Of a DNA stretch of 64,000 bases, positions 47,801 through 58,170 are shown piece by piece. The stretch is from contig JAUIRK010001029.1 of assembly GCA_030549495.1 (NCBI GenBank), forward strand, positions 62,001 through 126,000, read 5' to 3'. The notes beneath the pieces are model-generated. The model ran no database searches and had not been told where the DNA came from. It saw only the letters and a program-made list of their open reading frames with translations. The translations under genes were made by a program, and so were the position numbers. The stretch is from Nectonema munidae. Lineage: Eukaryota > Nematomorpha > Nectonematoida > Nectonematidae. How positions within the stretch are numbered: position 1 is the first letter of the stretch; each line of letters begins with the position of its first letter.

Positions 47801-50800
47801 AAGATTCAGGATATCTAAAATCGACATTCACAAACGATTTTGAAATATGGTACATGTCATCGCACTTTTAACATTAATGATAGATTGAAAACTAACTAGT
47901 GAGTCAGTATTTTATAACTGTTGTTTCTAAAGCAAATTTACATAATTTGAAGTTGGAGATCGTCTGATTATTCCGGTCGTTAACGGGCTATAATGTCCTT
48001 ATTAGAAAACTTTTAGGTTCATTTAGAAAATTGTTATTTCAACCCACTTTGAACAAATGAAGCTACGAAACGTTTTGTCCAAATTTAGTTTAACGCTAAC
48101 AACATTGTGAATGTTTTCAAAAATTTCCATTACCTTCTGATTCCAAGTTATTTTAGGGAAGAAATGGCAAATTCCAATGTTATATTTTAGCTATAAATTT
48201 TAGGATTTTTTAATTAAGTTCGACTTTTAAAAATTATTTTTACTGACAGCTGTGCAATATAAAATCAATTGGATATTAATAAGAAAATTGAGGCTAAGAA
48301 TATAAGACAAAAGAAAGTTACCTTGTACATGCAATTTTCTTTCTTCAGGAAAACGACACTTGCTTTGGCATTGAAATAGAGAGGTTTTGAATCGAGAGAT
48401 ACGTTAATCACATTTAAATGTTCTAAGTAGTTCCAAGAATTCGACCCTAATGTTTATGAAAGTATGTAAAATATGTGGTATGCATAATATCTGAGTGAAA
48501 GCACTTGCCTGAAGAGACGCCTCCATTAGAAACAGAAATGGAAGATATTTGCGCGTTTTTGCCTTCGAAATCGTACCAGCCTTTTAGATTGCAAACTTCT
48601 TTAATGTTAGTTGGATTGACTAGGAACGCTGAATTGTTTAGAACTGATAAACTTCTGCCACTGAAATCGGAAACTCTAGCGCCGCGAACGACAACGATAT
48701 TTGATTCGTCGGGTGAAGAGTTGAACTCTTTAGCTTGATCACCCCATAAAGTTAGAGAGGTGCTGGAAAGAGACCGATCGAAAATGACTATATCCCGCTT
48801 GCTTATTTCTTTACGAGTGGACTTTGTAATGATAGTTTGTAAATCTGAACAAGACTTGACAATTCCCATGACATCAACGATGTCATCTTTTGAATGATTG
48901 AACAAATCGGAGATAGGAACGAAGGAATAACTTATTTCAGGAACATCATCTTGGGTTTCATCACTGCAAGGACAGACAATGGTTTCGTTGTTCGCTGTCA
49001 TTTCGTAGTCATTTTTGAGGTTTGAGTATTGCTTATTTGCAGTTTTCAAAGCACACTTCGATATAAGGTAAATTTTGTCGATGATTACTGAATTGTAAAA
49101 CTTATCTGCTTGTTCGTTGAAAAAAGTCATTCGTATTTCACCACTATCATCAAGAAGATCAACTGAAAACAGTTTGCCCTCTCCTCTAGAATTACTCCAT
49201 GTTCTAATATTGGATTTATTTGACACTCTCGCCTTTATAGTCCACTTATTCTGGTAAGGACTCAATGCTGCTATAGGATAAACATGTTTCAAGATGGAAT
49301 CATTCAAGGTGTTTTTATTGCTTTCTGCATTCATGCTTGCACTGCTTTTCAATTCGGTACTCAAAGCAGGGGATGTCTTGCTTGCTAGAGAAGAAGTTAT
49401 GGATTGGGGGTCACCAATTTTGTGACCAACTTCGGATGCTTTGTGTAGAACAGTGAGATCCGTTATCACCATAATTCGTCTATTAATACGCAATGAATAT
49501 GTTTTGAAAAATCATTAGCATCCTATTTTCGTTCGTTTTTCTAAATTAAGTATAAACATAATACGAAACAAGGTAGGGCAGTTTTTAGTGCCATAGACTG
49601 ATTTATCTAAAATTGTGAGATATATAAATTTATAATGAGCTCTATACAGCGGTAGACATTAACTTTTTAAGTACTTGTCCATGAACAAAAGCTGGAAGAA
49701 ATAAACAAAACTTATTTGTAGAACTGCACCCATAAAGACAATATAAGTAAAAGGTTATGGTTTTTTCATCAGTACTTTGATTTAAAAAAAAAGATATCAC
49801 ACCTTCTTTAACCGACTAGACATCTTTTAACACAACCTTTTAAATCAATTCAGCTTAGTTAAAAAATTTAAAAAATCCCATCTCTGGTTGCAATACATGC
49901 AAATTAAAAAAAGTACGACCAAAAAACCATTTCTTCAATTTGTCAAGACGCCTTGAATTTTTCTGGATTTTTTGTGTTTTTTTCAAAACTTGATAATATC
50001 AAACTTTGAACGTTCTAAAAGTGTTCTATAAGATAGATATCAAAAAAATTTTTAGCTTATCAACTTTTGTCTATTTTTAGACATAACTTTTTAGTCTATA
50101 TTGCCACAAAGTTCTACTACATGTCTGTTTACATTAGCATGTTGAAAGTGCTGAAACATCATACCTCATATATTTTACGAGGTTATCTTTTTAGGATATG
50201 AATATCTTGCTGAAGTTGATTATTTGATGGTGATGAGTTTTAATATTTATATTGTATATTTTTTGTTTTGTTTTTCTAAAGTCATGATTATCACTAGCAA
50301 GAGCAGGAATTATTGACGATACGTTTTTATTTGGCATCTGAGCCAAGTTTGTGAACAATGTAATGTGCATTGCATTCTCTGCATCCTTTGCCGAAATTAT
50401 CTGCATCCTTTTCGACCACTGATATCCCTCTATTGTTTATCAGGATTCAATTGAATCATTTTCATTGGAAACTTCCTTTGCACTTGATTTTTTCAAAAGT
50501 TTAGTAAGTTACTTTATTTCATTGTCATATTTTCAAAGTTTGTTTTAGGAAATGAATGTAAATGAAGCATTCTCAATACTTAATGTTAAAGAGTATATTG
50601 CTGCTAAAATTTTCACTTGCCCACCAGAAAATGTTATAGTTAGCGATTGTGATAATGGGGATGAAAACAACGACTTTTCAATTGATAATCTTTCACGCAA
50701 TCAATTGAAGGCCACTGCAAACTTAGTAATGACTAAATCCGATGGTTGTAAGGAAGTGTGTGGTAGTGAAGATGAGATTTGTGCGGAGGAAGAGTCTAAA

Positions 50801-53800
50801 AGAACTTTTGAACCTAGAGCACGGGTCAAAAAAGATAAAGTCCGCCACTTTCAATATTGATTCAGAAATTCAACGCGATTTAGATGATAAAGATACGTTT
50901 TATCCTGTAAAATATTTTGAACTTTTTTTTGATGACCAAGTTATGAATTACATTATGGAGCAAACTTTGTTGTACGCTAGAAGGGATAGGGGGCTTTCAA
51001 TTTCAGTATTGATTTGTCTGCGTTGAAACTTTTTTTCACTGTCCTGATAATAAGTGGTTATAATAATTCGATGTATAGAGCTAGAATGTTCTGAGAACAA
51101 AAAGATATGAATAATATTGCTATATCAAAAGCCTTTAATTATAATCGTTTTGAGAAAATACTTTGTTATTTTCATCTAGCTGACAACATGAATTTGACAT
51201 CAGGTGATAGGTTGTACAAAATATCCTTATCCGAACAAATAAATGTTAGATTTTCAAGATACCCAAAGTAAAAAGTATTAGCATAGACAAATCTATAATA
51301 GAATATTATGGGAAGTACCCTTCAAACAATTCATGAAAGGTAAACCCATACGATTTGGGTATAAAACATGGACGATGTGTACTTCAGATGGGTACATTGT
51401 TTCAATTTTAGCCTATGCTGGTAAAGTTAAAGAGTATAATAAAAAAATCTTGGCATAGGAGGAAGTGTAGTTATAAAATTTGCTAACTTGGAGCAATAAT
51501 AACGCGGTCAATTTAGCGTTGACATGCCTTGGCGTAAAACCTTTGAAAATTAAAGAGATGGTCGTCATCCAAAAAACAAATATGTATAAAACAACGTGAT
51601 GCTATATCAAACTATAATCGGACAATGGGACGGGTAGGCAGAGCCAATCAAAATGTGCATACGTATGAAAAAATGGTGGTGGCCTTACTTTCGATTTTTG
51701 TTTCATGCTTCTCTCTACAAAACGCTTGGTTCCTTTATAAAGAAGTTCACTTCACCAAGATAAACCTTTGGATCAACTTTGATTTATTCGAGAAGTAGTC
51801 AATGTTTACCCTTTCTTCTTCTTCTTCAAGTGCCATATCACGTGACGCTGGCGACTAGATAATGCTAATACTCTCTATTTTCAGCAGCGTGTAGTAGAAC
51901 CGTGGTGTCCATTTTAGTGTTTTGAGCCAAGCTTTAGAGAAAAGGTATTCTTTGCCGTCCTCTGTGCCATTTTCCTTCGATTTTTCCGGTAAGACATTTT
52001 TTCTAAGCCTTATTTTCTGAGTGCATGACACAAGAAACTCAATTGCTTGTCTAATTACTAGTGATGGGACGATACCAAAATTAATAACGATTCCGATTCT
52101 ACTTAATATACCTGTTCCCGATACGATTCCCGATACAATTCCGATTCTAAAATATTACAACTTGAAATAACTTTTTAATATTATTTTGAACTTCAATTAA
52201 TTTCTATCACTTTTTGCGAATAAATATCCTCAATATGAAAGCAAAATTATATAAATAATCCACTTTTGAAAATTTTGAGTATAAATTTTGAAAATTAAAA
52301 AAACTATAGTCATAATTTTGAGCAGTAGAGATCTTTTGAATCAATCGTAATTAAATTGGAGCTTTCGTAAATTATAGTGCAAAAACATAAGCATTTCTCC
52401 TGTTTTTGCTTCTAAGCGATTTCTTTTAGGAGAAAATTACTCATAGTTCGATACATGCGGTTTTAACATTTAAAATGTACATGAAATTTTTTTATATAAA
52501 ATTATAACACAAAATTTACAAAAAAAAGTAGCTTAAACATAATAATGCACAATTAACACAAAAAAATGTTAAATTTTTTTATAATTAAATAATTTTGTCG
52601 AATCAAGTGATTCTACACAATAAGTAGTAAAATCATTTATACAATAAAATCCTAAGTAAAGGAAATCAATGTAACGTATTAACTTGGAATCGTTTTGGTA
52701 TCGGAGAGAGTTGAAATATTTCCACTCCGATTCCGATGCTAGAGAAAATTTCCGATATTCCGATTATTCCGATACGATTCCGACTAATCGTCCCATCACT
52801 ACTAATTACGCTTAGTAGTAATTTTCTTCTTCCTGCTTTCTTCAAAACGCTGTCATTACTCGTATGGCTCACCCAAGGAATGCGCATCATTCTTCTTAAA
52901 AACCACATTTCTGTAGCAGATAGCTTGCCTTCGAACTTTTTGCAGTGTCCAGCTTTTACAACCGTAGGTCAAAATAGGCATGATATAACAGTCAAGTACT
53001 CTGACTTTAGTTTTCATAGATAAAGTGAGGTTACATAACGTATTTTTCATATTCCAGAAAGTATTTTTTGCTATGCCAATTCTCCTTTGAATTTCTTTAT
53101 CGCATTTGTCATCGGATGATAACAAACTTCCCAAGTATTTGAAGCTTTCTGCTTGCTTTATTTTCTTTCCACCAATTTGAAGGTCAAAAATAGGTACGAC
53201 TTTCTTCTTTGTGAGAACCATACACTCTGTTTTTTCTGATTAATTGTTAGACCCATTTTTCTACTTCTATTTTGTTCAAAAGCGTCTGCAAATTCTAAGT
53301 CTTCTATTTCTTTCATAATATTCTCTGCATAGATGTTAAACAAGTCTGGAGAGAAAACACACCCAAGGGCGTGAGTATGGTTGATTAGATGCTGGATTCG
53401 ATAATTCAAGGTCTTGGGTTCGATCCCGCACCAAGCCTACTTTCCTCATAGTTCGATACAAGCGGCGCAATTGTGCCTTTTCGATGAAAACACCCTACGG
53501 TACCATTACCATTACCATTACCACCCGCCTGACCTCTTTCTTTATCTTCACAAAACTACCGATATCTTCGCCTATTCGTATCGCAGCACTTTGATTCCAG
53601 TATAAATTTCAAAGTATTCTAATGTCTTTTCCATCTAATCCAACATCTAAAACTTTTATCAGTTCTTTGTGTTTTACTGAATCAAAAGCTTTCAGGTTTA
53701 CCTTTTACAAAACCTTAAAAACACTAGTTTTTATTCCTCCTTTTGCAAGTAAAATTAGAGCGATGTTCGACATGATGGAAAGAATCATGAATTTCGTAAC

Positions 53801-56735
53801 CTTTCCACTCAAAAGATTTGTGTATTTTGTAAAAAAAAAAGGCACGAAGAAAAAATGTACAAAATGTGACATCGTTCTTCCTATGAACTGTTTCAACGCT
53901 TTTCATGCAAAACAAAAAAAATAATCCTCTATTATTTTGTTTCAAATTCGCGTTTTTTAAATAATTGCTGATGTTTATAATAACTATAATTAAAAAAACA
54001 TTTCAAAAAATATCGTTTTAGCTATAAATGATATGTACACATTTGTGACAGCATAACTTTTTAGTTGTTTTTTCATTTCAAAATAAAATAAAAATTTCAA
54101 CTTTTGAGAGGTTTTTAAATTTATAATATAGTTATATATACCATTTTTACTTTAAGTTCGTCCTTTTTTACTTTAAGTTCGTCCTTATAAAATTTTTAAT
54201 TTATATTTGAGCAAAAAATAAAGATAATTTTTTACTGAATATATTAAAATAAATCTTTTGGAAATTATTTCATCATATCAATGCATTCGAGTTTTCAAAA
54301 CTTAAATAGTTAAATTAATATAGTTATTTAAGCTTTCAAGTGTATCACGCTTAGTTCTGCGTGTCACAGCGCAATGCAAGCTCTACAAGAGAAGGTTTTT
54401 TCTAAGTTTTGAAGACTCCAATGCACTGATATGATTAAATAATTTCCAAAATATATATTTTAGTATATTCAGTAAAAAATTATCTTTATTTTTTGCTCAA
54501 ATATAAATTAAGAATTTTATAAGGACGAACTTAAAGTGAAAAAGGACGAACTTAAAGTAAAAAAGGACGAACTTAAAGTAAAAATGGTATATATGAAATC
54601 GAAATTTGTTAGTTGAAAGTTGGTCATTAATGGGATCTACTTGTTAATTATCAAAAAGTGTTTATACAAAAGTTAATTCAATTATCCATTACTATTTTAA
54701 TATTACTATATATTGCTACCTTAAAAGCTTAAATAAAAAATTACTTTATTCGCATATTTTTAAATCATCAATTTAGATTTTAAATATAAAACAAGCGCGA
54801 AAAAGTTATTTATCCGAAAATCTGAGAAGCATTAGAGATGATATAATTCATAGGGTAGTGGGATACAACTTCTTAATCTTCTCTAAAATAAATTGGTAAG
54901 GCGGTATATACACCTAATTTTGGTACTCCAAAGCATAAGATACAATATTTTTAGCTCGCAACACAAAATGATGTCCGAATTTTTTTAATAATATTATACT
55001 TCAATCTTAATTAGTCAGTGATAGATTCATTGTTATAGATAAAGTTGACTTGAGGGCGACAATATCAATGGCTTACAAGGTATAGTATATTCTAAATCAG
55101 CGTTTTTCAAACTTTTATCACTGTGACCCATAGCAGGAAGCACAGTTTGCATCGCGACCCATAATACTTAGGTGTAATAAGACAAACTCTTTTCAAAAGG
55201 TTCATTTATTATCGACAATTTATATGTATATTTCTTTTACGAACTGGATATTGTTTTATTTATTTGTATGAATAAAATATTATTACTTTTAGAAAAACAA
55301 ATATGGAGGAAATTCCGACCGAAAGCTAAAGAACATAAAAGAAGAAAAAAATTTCCTTTCTTTTTTGTCACGACCCATTTTATTTTTCACGTAACCCACT
55401 GAAGGGTCGGGACCCACAGTTTGAAAAACGATGTTCTAGATAACGGGAGCAAATAGGGCATATTTTCTTTTAAGAATCTTCATATGAATTTTTTACAAAA
55501 AAATTAACTACTCTCATTATAGGTATTCTATTAGTGAAAAATAGTTTTGAAAAAGTCTTTACATATCCCAAGTATTATTTTTATAATTTAATAGTTTTAG
55601 TAATAGTAAAAATATTTTTAATTAATTATTATATTATTTATCAGCAAATTAAAGAGCTATACACAAATTATTTCTTAAAATAAAGGAAGAGATAGAGTTC
55701 TAAATCGAGAAGGGGTCTAAAAAATAAAGAAGCTTATATGCTCGATATTATATAATGTGACACTCGTTGGGCTTCTAATTATAGATTTTGATCACAAATT
55801 CTACAGTTGAAAGAAAAAAGAATACTTATCAGCAGTGACTTGGTTAGAGACGAAAGTTTCAACGCGAAAGATGGCATTATTGTCTAGTTCTCCTGATGTG
55901 ATCATCGATCCAAGTTGCGAAGCTATCAATGCAGAAGAGGAAGAGTGCACGCCGTCTGACAAAAGCAATCTATATCTCTCATCTTTACTTTTGCCCGCTG
56001 ACACATTTTTATAACTTATCAATTGAAGAACCGGTTTTTCGCAGGACTTGCCCAACATTATTGCCTAAAAATAAATCATTAGTATCTCCTTTAATAGTAG
56101 AATACAGAGGGAATTAGAACAACCATGTCTTATGATTGACCTATTTTAAAATTAGAAAAAAAGGATGAAAAATCTAACTCCTAAAATGATAAACTCTTTC
56201 TTTGGTGTAAATATTCTACCTTCATATATTTTCCATATTAGATATTTATGTAAGGAATAAAAAAATTTGTAATAAATTATTCAAAGCCCATATTTATCAA
56301 GGTTTAAGTTGATTTAAAAACCGTCACTCTTAACTTAGGTACTTGTGTTGTTATTTTATTAGTATGATCCAATAATTGATAACAAATCTATGATACTTAA
56401 TATGCTTTAGCAAATTTCCCTCACTTACCTTACTAGAATTAAAATGTTAACCAAATACTGACTACATCTACTTAAGCCTTGATCTTTTTACTTTTATATG
56501 AAAAAACTATCATTTGTAAGTAGACACAGATAGAATGGTATAAATAATTTAATAAATAGAAAAATAATACCTTAATAAAATTTAGATTATTATTAAAAGG
56601 ATGAAATATTCTTATATATTTAAAAAATTAAATTAAAAATCGTCTAATTTATAGGAAAATAACATTTCGTTTCAAATATTCACAATTAAAAATTAATTTA
56701 CAAACCTCTATAGCACCCCTAGTTAAATCAAACAT
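38809..56735 (-). CDS. RPA1: Replication protein A 70 kDa DNA-binding subunit (complete, 8 exons)
   Basis: Exons: 56735-56706, 56064-55826, 49479-48509, 48446-48322, 45833-45720, 45660-45553, 44921-44835, 38901-38809. All phases agree and give 588 residues (human 616). RPA70 is the large subunit of the heterotrimer that coats single-stranded DNA in replication, repair and checkpoint signalling. Residues 1-110 form the protein-interaction OB fold ([35 protein letters not shown]). About 160-400 hold DBD-A and DBD-B ([31 protein letters not shown]). About 410-588 hold DBD-C. Its zinc finger is C457-x4-C462-x13-C476-x2-C479 in exon 5. Exon 8 ends [16 protein letters not shown], like human VDYREYGRRLVMSIRR. 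The start ATG matches the family N-terminus. Intron 3 is GC-AG (CAG|GCAAGT). Introns of 62 and 59 bp contrast with 6.3- and 5.9-kb introns full of transposons. No broken residue was seen. Confidence 0.97.
39861..39989. mobile_element. piggyBac-type MITE, TTAA family
   Basis: TTAA (39857-39860 and 39990-39993) flanks the inverted ends CCCATTTATGGCCAA and TTGGCCTTAAATGGG. From nucleotide 16 there is a hairpin TGTTCCTATTTTGGAACA. The interior carries three TCGTCTGC copies. Length 129 bp, in RPA1 intron 7. Confidence 0.8.
40139..40268. mobile_element. piggyBac-type MITE, TTAA family
   Basis: TTAA (40135-40138 and 40269-40272) flanks CCCTTTCGTGACCAG and CTGGTAATGAAAGGG. The hairpin TGTATCATATAAGATACA sits at the same offset as in the previous copy but with a different stem sequence. 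TCGTCTG-type repeats follow. Length 130 bp. Confidence 0.8.
40559..40835 (+). mobile_element. LINE RT fragment
   Basis: The plus strand starts QFGF and continues with [37 protein letters not shown] and [14 protein letters not shown]. This is the same palm segment as the 21.3-22.1 kb LINE (FIDLEKAFDSVSRSLIEWSL, IKVGLHQGS). It has small frame disturbances and is truncated at both ends; the right end abuts the hAT element at 40968. Confidence 0.75.
41020..41121 (+). repeat. SINE family B, copy 2
   Basis: GGATTCGATTCCTC (B-box region), CATAGTTTGACATAAGCGG, GTGCCTTGTCAACAAAAATA and CACCCGCTGTACC align in order with the copies at 33631 and 53367. The 5' third is missing; it joins the poly-G tract directly. 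Confidence 0.65.
41364..41684. mobile_element. Short TIR element containing three 42-bp tandem repeats
   Basis: The termini GGTCGATAGACATTTCGCCC and GGGCGAAATGTCCGAGGACC are inverted repeats; flanks AATCTAAC and AAACTAAC may be a TSD. Three 42-bp units lie at 41545-41586, 41587-41628 and 41629-41670, each ending in a GGGCGA that echoes the terminus. On the minus strand they encode a 14-residue repeat ([12 protein letters not shown]), probably fortuitous. Confidence 0.6.
42150..42590 (-). pseudogene. hAT transposase fragment, KIAA1586-like
   Basis: The minus strand encodes [27 protein letters not shown] and [15 protein letters not shown], then after a stop [20 protein letters not shown]. The same text is at 58.4-58.7 kb on the plus strand with roughly seven differences over about 300 bp. 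Catalytic residues lie outside this piece. Confidence 0.75.
42770..43260 (+). pseudogene. Unidentified decayed coding relic
   Basis: Starts [20 protein letters not shown], then [17 protein letters not shown], followed by stop-interrupted lysine-rich text ending [17 protein letters not shown]. It looks like an old repeat-derived ORF; I cannot name the family. Confidence 0.3.
43270..44830. other. RPA1 intron 7, distal part: nothing recognised
   Basis: AT-rich. A tRNA-like GGGTTTGAACTC near 43843 lacks a recognisable SINE body. Confidence 0.35.
46454..46573. mobile_element. piggyBac-type MITE, TTAA family
   Basis: TTAA (46450-46453 and 46574-46577) flanks CCCGTTAACGACCAG and a shortened GATAACCGG right end. 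A reversed family motif (GCAGAAG, CAGACGA) is inside. Length 120 bp, in RPA1 intron 4. Confidence 0.6.
46936..47001. repeat. Inverted repeat (hairpin) about 66 bp
   Basis: TCTCGACTTTGGACAAAAAA on the left pairs with TTTTTTGTGTAAAGTCGAGA on the right around a short AT loop. A 79-residue plus-strand ORF (46981-47220) begins in the right arm; it has no recognised domain and lies in RPA1 intron 4. Confidence 0.55.
47260..47880. mobile_element. GAGTCGGA-family hAT-like element, copy 3
   Basis: Starts TAGGGTTATGGTGTCGGAGTC and shares long interior blocks with the copies at 4.7 and 23.5 kb (AATTCATAGACACACTCTTT, GTTGTGTTTTTGCAACTCAT, TTGCAACATAAAGCAGAAGC). The right terminus is lost. It lies in RPA1 intron 4. 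Confidence 0.6.
47950..47987. repeat. Right-end fragment of a TTAA-family MITE
   Basis: GATCGTCTGATTATTCCGG then GGTCGTTAACGGG, the reverse complement of the family's left end. The flanking TTAA is mutated to CTATAA. Confidence 0.5.
50552..51800 (+). pseudogene. piggyBac transposase relic
   Basis: Starts [20 protein letters not shown], with an acidic stretch, then in another frame [20 protein letters not shown] (family [15 protein letters not shown]), [26 protein letters not shown] and GDRLYKI. After stops the family text around GKPIRFGYK and SDGYIV is visible in eroded form, then [13 protein letters not shown], matching KKWWWPLF near the C-terminus. At least four frame changes and several stops make it non-functional. 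It lies in RPA1 intron 2 on the opposite strand; the element ends (TTAA) were not located. Confidence 0.85.
52059..52801. mobile_element. hAT MITE, 743 bp, with exact 8-bp TSD
   Basis: The inverted termini TAGTGATGGGACGAT and ATCGTCCCATCACTA are perfect over 15 bp and are flanked on both sides by CTAATTAC (52051-52058 and 52802-52809). The subterminal regions carry repeated CCGAT(A/T)CGATTCCGAT-type motifs. No coding capacity. Removing it with one TSD copy restores the LINE reading frame. Confidence 0.9.
53367..53525 (+). repeat. SINE family B, copy 3
   Basis: GGGCGTGAGTATGGTTGA start, B-box GGGTTCGATCCC, AAGCCTACTTTCC, TTCGATACAAGCGG, TTTTCGATGAAAACACCC, and an (ATTACC)n tail at 53502-53523. 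It is the best-preserved copy, inserted in the RT domain of the LINE at 51.8-53.7 kb. Confidence 0.8.
54141..54587. mobile_element. 447-bp fold-back element with 21-bp subterminal repeats
   Basis: TA, then CCATTTTTACTTTAAGTTCG at the left; CGAACTTAAAGTAAAAATGG, then TA at the right. The arms match over roughly 150 bp or more. A 21-bp unit around ACTTTAAGTTCGTCC is repeated twice in the left arm and three times in the right. A GC-richer centre (CACGCTTAGTTCTGCGTGTC) forms its own small hairpin. TA flanks suggest a Tc1/mariner-type mobiliser. Confidence 0.85.
55098..55433. mobile_element. hAT MITE, 336 bp
   Basis: CAGCGTTTTTCAAAC and GTTTGAAAAACGATG are inverted ends with one mismatch. Flanks TTCTAAAT and TTCTAGAT are an 8-bp TSD with one change. 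Inside are CGACCCATAATAC and CACGACCCATTT. RPA1 intron 2. Confidence 0.85.
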
Positions 56736-57133
56736 TCTGGCGGCTTTGAACAAAAATTTAAAACAAAATTGTAGGAAGTTCTGAAATAAGTGGAGTTGAT
56801 AACTGTTAAAAAAAATTATATAAAAATAAATAAATATTTATTTAACAAAAAATCATGCAAATGAAAACTTTAAGTTTGCTGATAATGAAAATTAAATGAT
56901 CAGGGATATATCCAGTAGTAGGATTCAGCTGATTCGCACCAGTTCATTAGGACCATCTAACGGAATTTAGTGAGTTCGGCGACCCGACTAGTCACTCTCA
57001 TCAGATAAGAACCTGAACCGTTGGGATGGTATGTTTCATTAGTGATTTAGTACATAGTTTATTTATACAAGTAGTTACCATGTTTTTTACCATGTGTATT
57101 ATGCTTGGTTTCTCTGTACATTTGTGTTATTAA

Positions 57134-57235
57134 CCGGTTAATGACCAACATATCTTATATAATACCTAGATTTCATCTTTCATTTACGTTCAAGTTATCA
57201 TATATGATACGCTGGATAAAAAGACAGATTTGAAT
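57134..57235. mobile_element. TTAA-family MITE, probable copy
   Basis: TTAA (57130-57133) followed by CCGGTTAATGACCAA and a hairpin-like AT stretch. A second palindromic ATCATATATGATAC lies near 57198. The right end is not preserved. About 400 bp upstream of the RPA1 start codon. Confidence 0.45.
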
Positions 57236-57880
57236 TAAACAAAATTCATTATTTCAGGATATTTTCTCTCTTAAACTTTAAATAATTATCGAAGATACTG
57301 TGAATACAAAATTTGAAACATCAGTGGTGTATTTTTAAGAGTTAAGTCTTTAGTCTAAAAATGTTAAATCCTTAAAATTTGATGTTTATTCATAGCTAAA
57401 ATAAAGTATTGAATAGCCTAAAATATATTTCTTTATTCTTAAGATTTAAAAAAAATATAAGAGCTGTTTTTTGCTTTTTTAATGTATATGTGTTAAAAAT
57501 TAGCTTAGTTTAACAAGGTATCTAACTTGACAATTAAAATTACTATAGTGATTAATCACATCATCTAATATTCAAATACATATGTTACACTCCCAATAGA
57601 TGCAAATGAATATAATTGCACATGAATATATCAAATTCTCTCCCTTCACTTATTTTTTCTCACAGTCTGTTTGATTGATCACTTATTTTAATATTATTTA
57701 ATATTTTGCATAAATTCCATAAATGCATAATTTTATATTCCATAAGCCTTACCTCTTCAAACTCCTCTTACTTTTGTTTTTTGTATACGCTTTTGTATTT
57801 CATTATAATAAGAAATTGGTTTTTATTTTGATAAGTATTTATGTAAAACTAGCTCTTTCCTCAACACATCACAACACCAA

Positions 57881-58050
57881 CACCTATTCATGAGGTAGTG
57901 TACAAAAGAATTGGTATTCATGAGGTACAATATTATAAACGGGTATTCATGAGGTAATGTTAGAAGGAACGAGTATTTATGAGGTAATCTACATAGGAAC
58001 GGGTATTCATGAGGTTGAAGACGAATGAACGGGGGTATTCATTAGGATTG
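57881..58050. repeat. Minisatellite, about six units of 29-30 bp
   Basis: The core GGGTATTCATGAGGTA recurs with variable GTTAGAAGGAAC-type spacers. It lies just upstream of the KIAA1586-like hAT relic. Confidence 0.85.
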
Positions 58051-58170
58051 ATAAAAAAACTCGCTCGTTAATTTTCGGAAATTTTCGGAATCAAATTTTT
58101 AATAATTTTTTCAATATTTGAAATATATATACATTATATATTGTTAATATTTTAGGCCTTTAGCCCTCAA

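Larger units (their letters stand above)
51810..53700 (-). mobile_element. LINE RT fragment, interrupted by a SINE and a hAT MITE
   Basis: The minus strand reads, from 53690: [19 protein letters not shown], a [14 protein letters not shown] strand, [SINE B], [89 protein letters not shown], [hAT MITE], QAIEFL. It ends near 51810 at a GAAGAA-type tail. The YADD-containing segment is deleted. Several frame changes occur. The style matches RTE-like LINEs; the clade is not assigned. In RPA1 intron 2, sense to the gene. Confidence 0.82.

Noticed and set aside
48505-48738. Plus-strand ORF of 77 residues
   Set aside because: Shadow of RPA1 exon 3.
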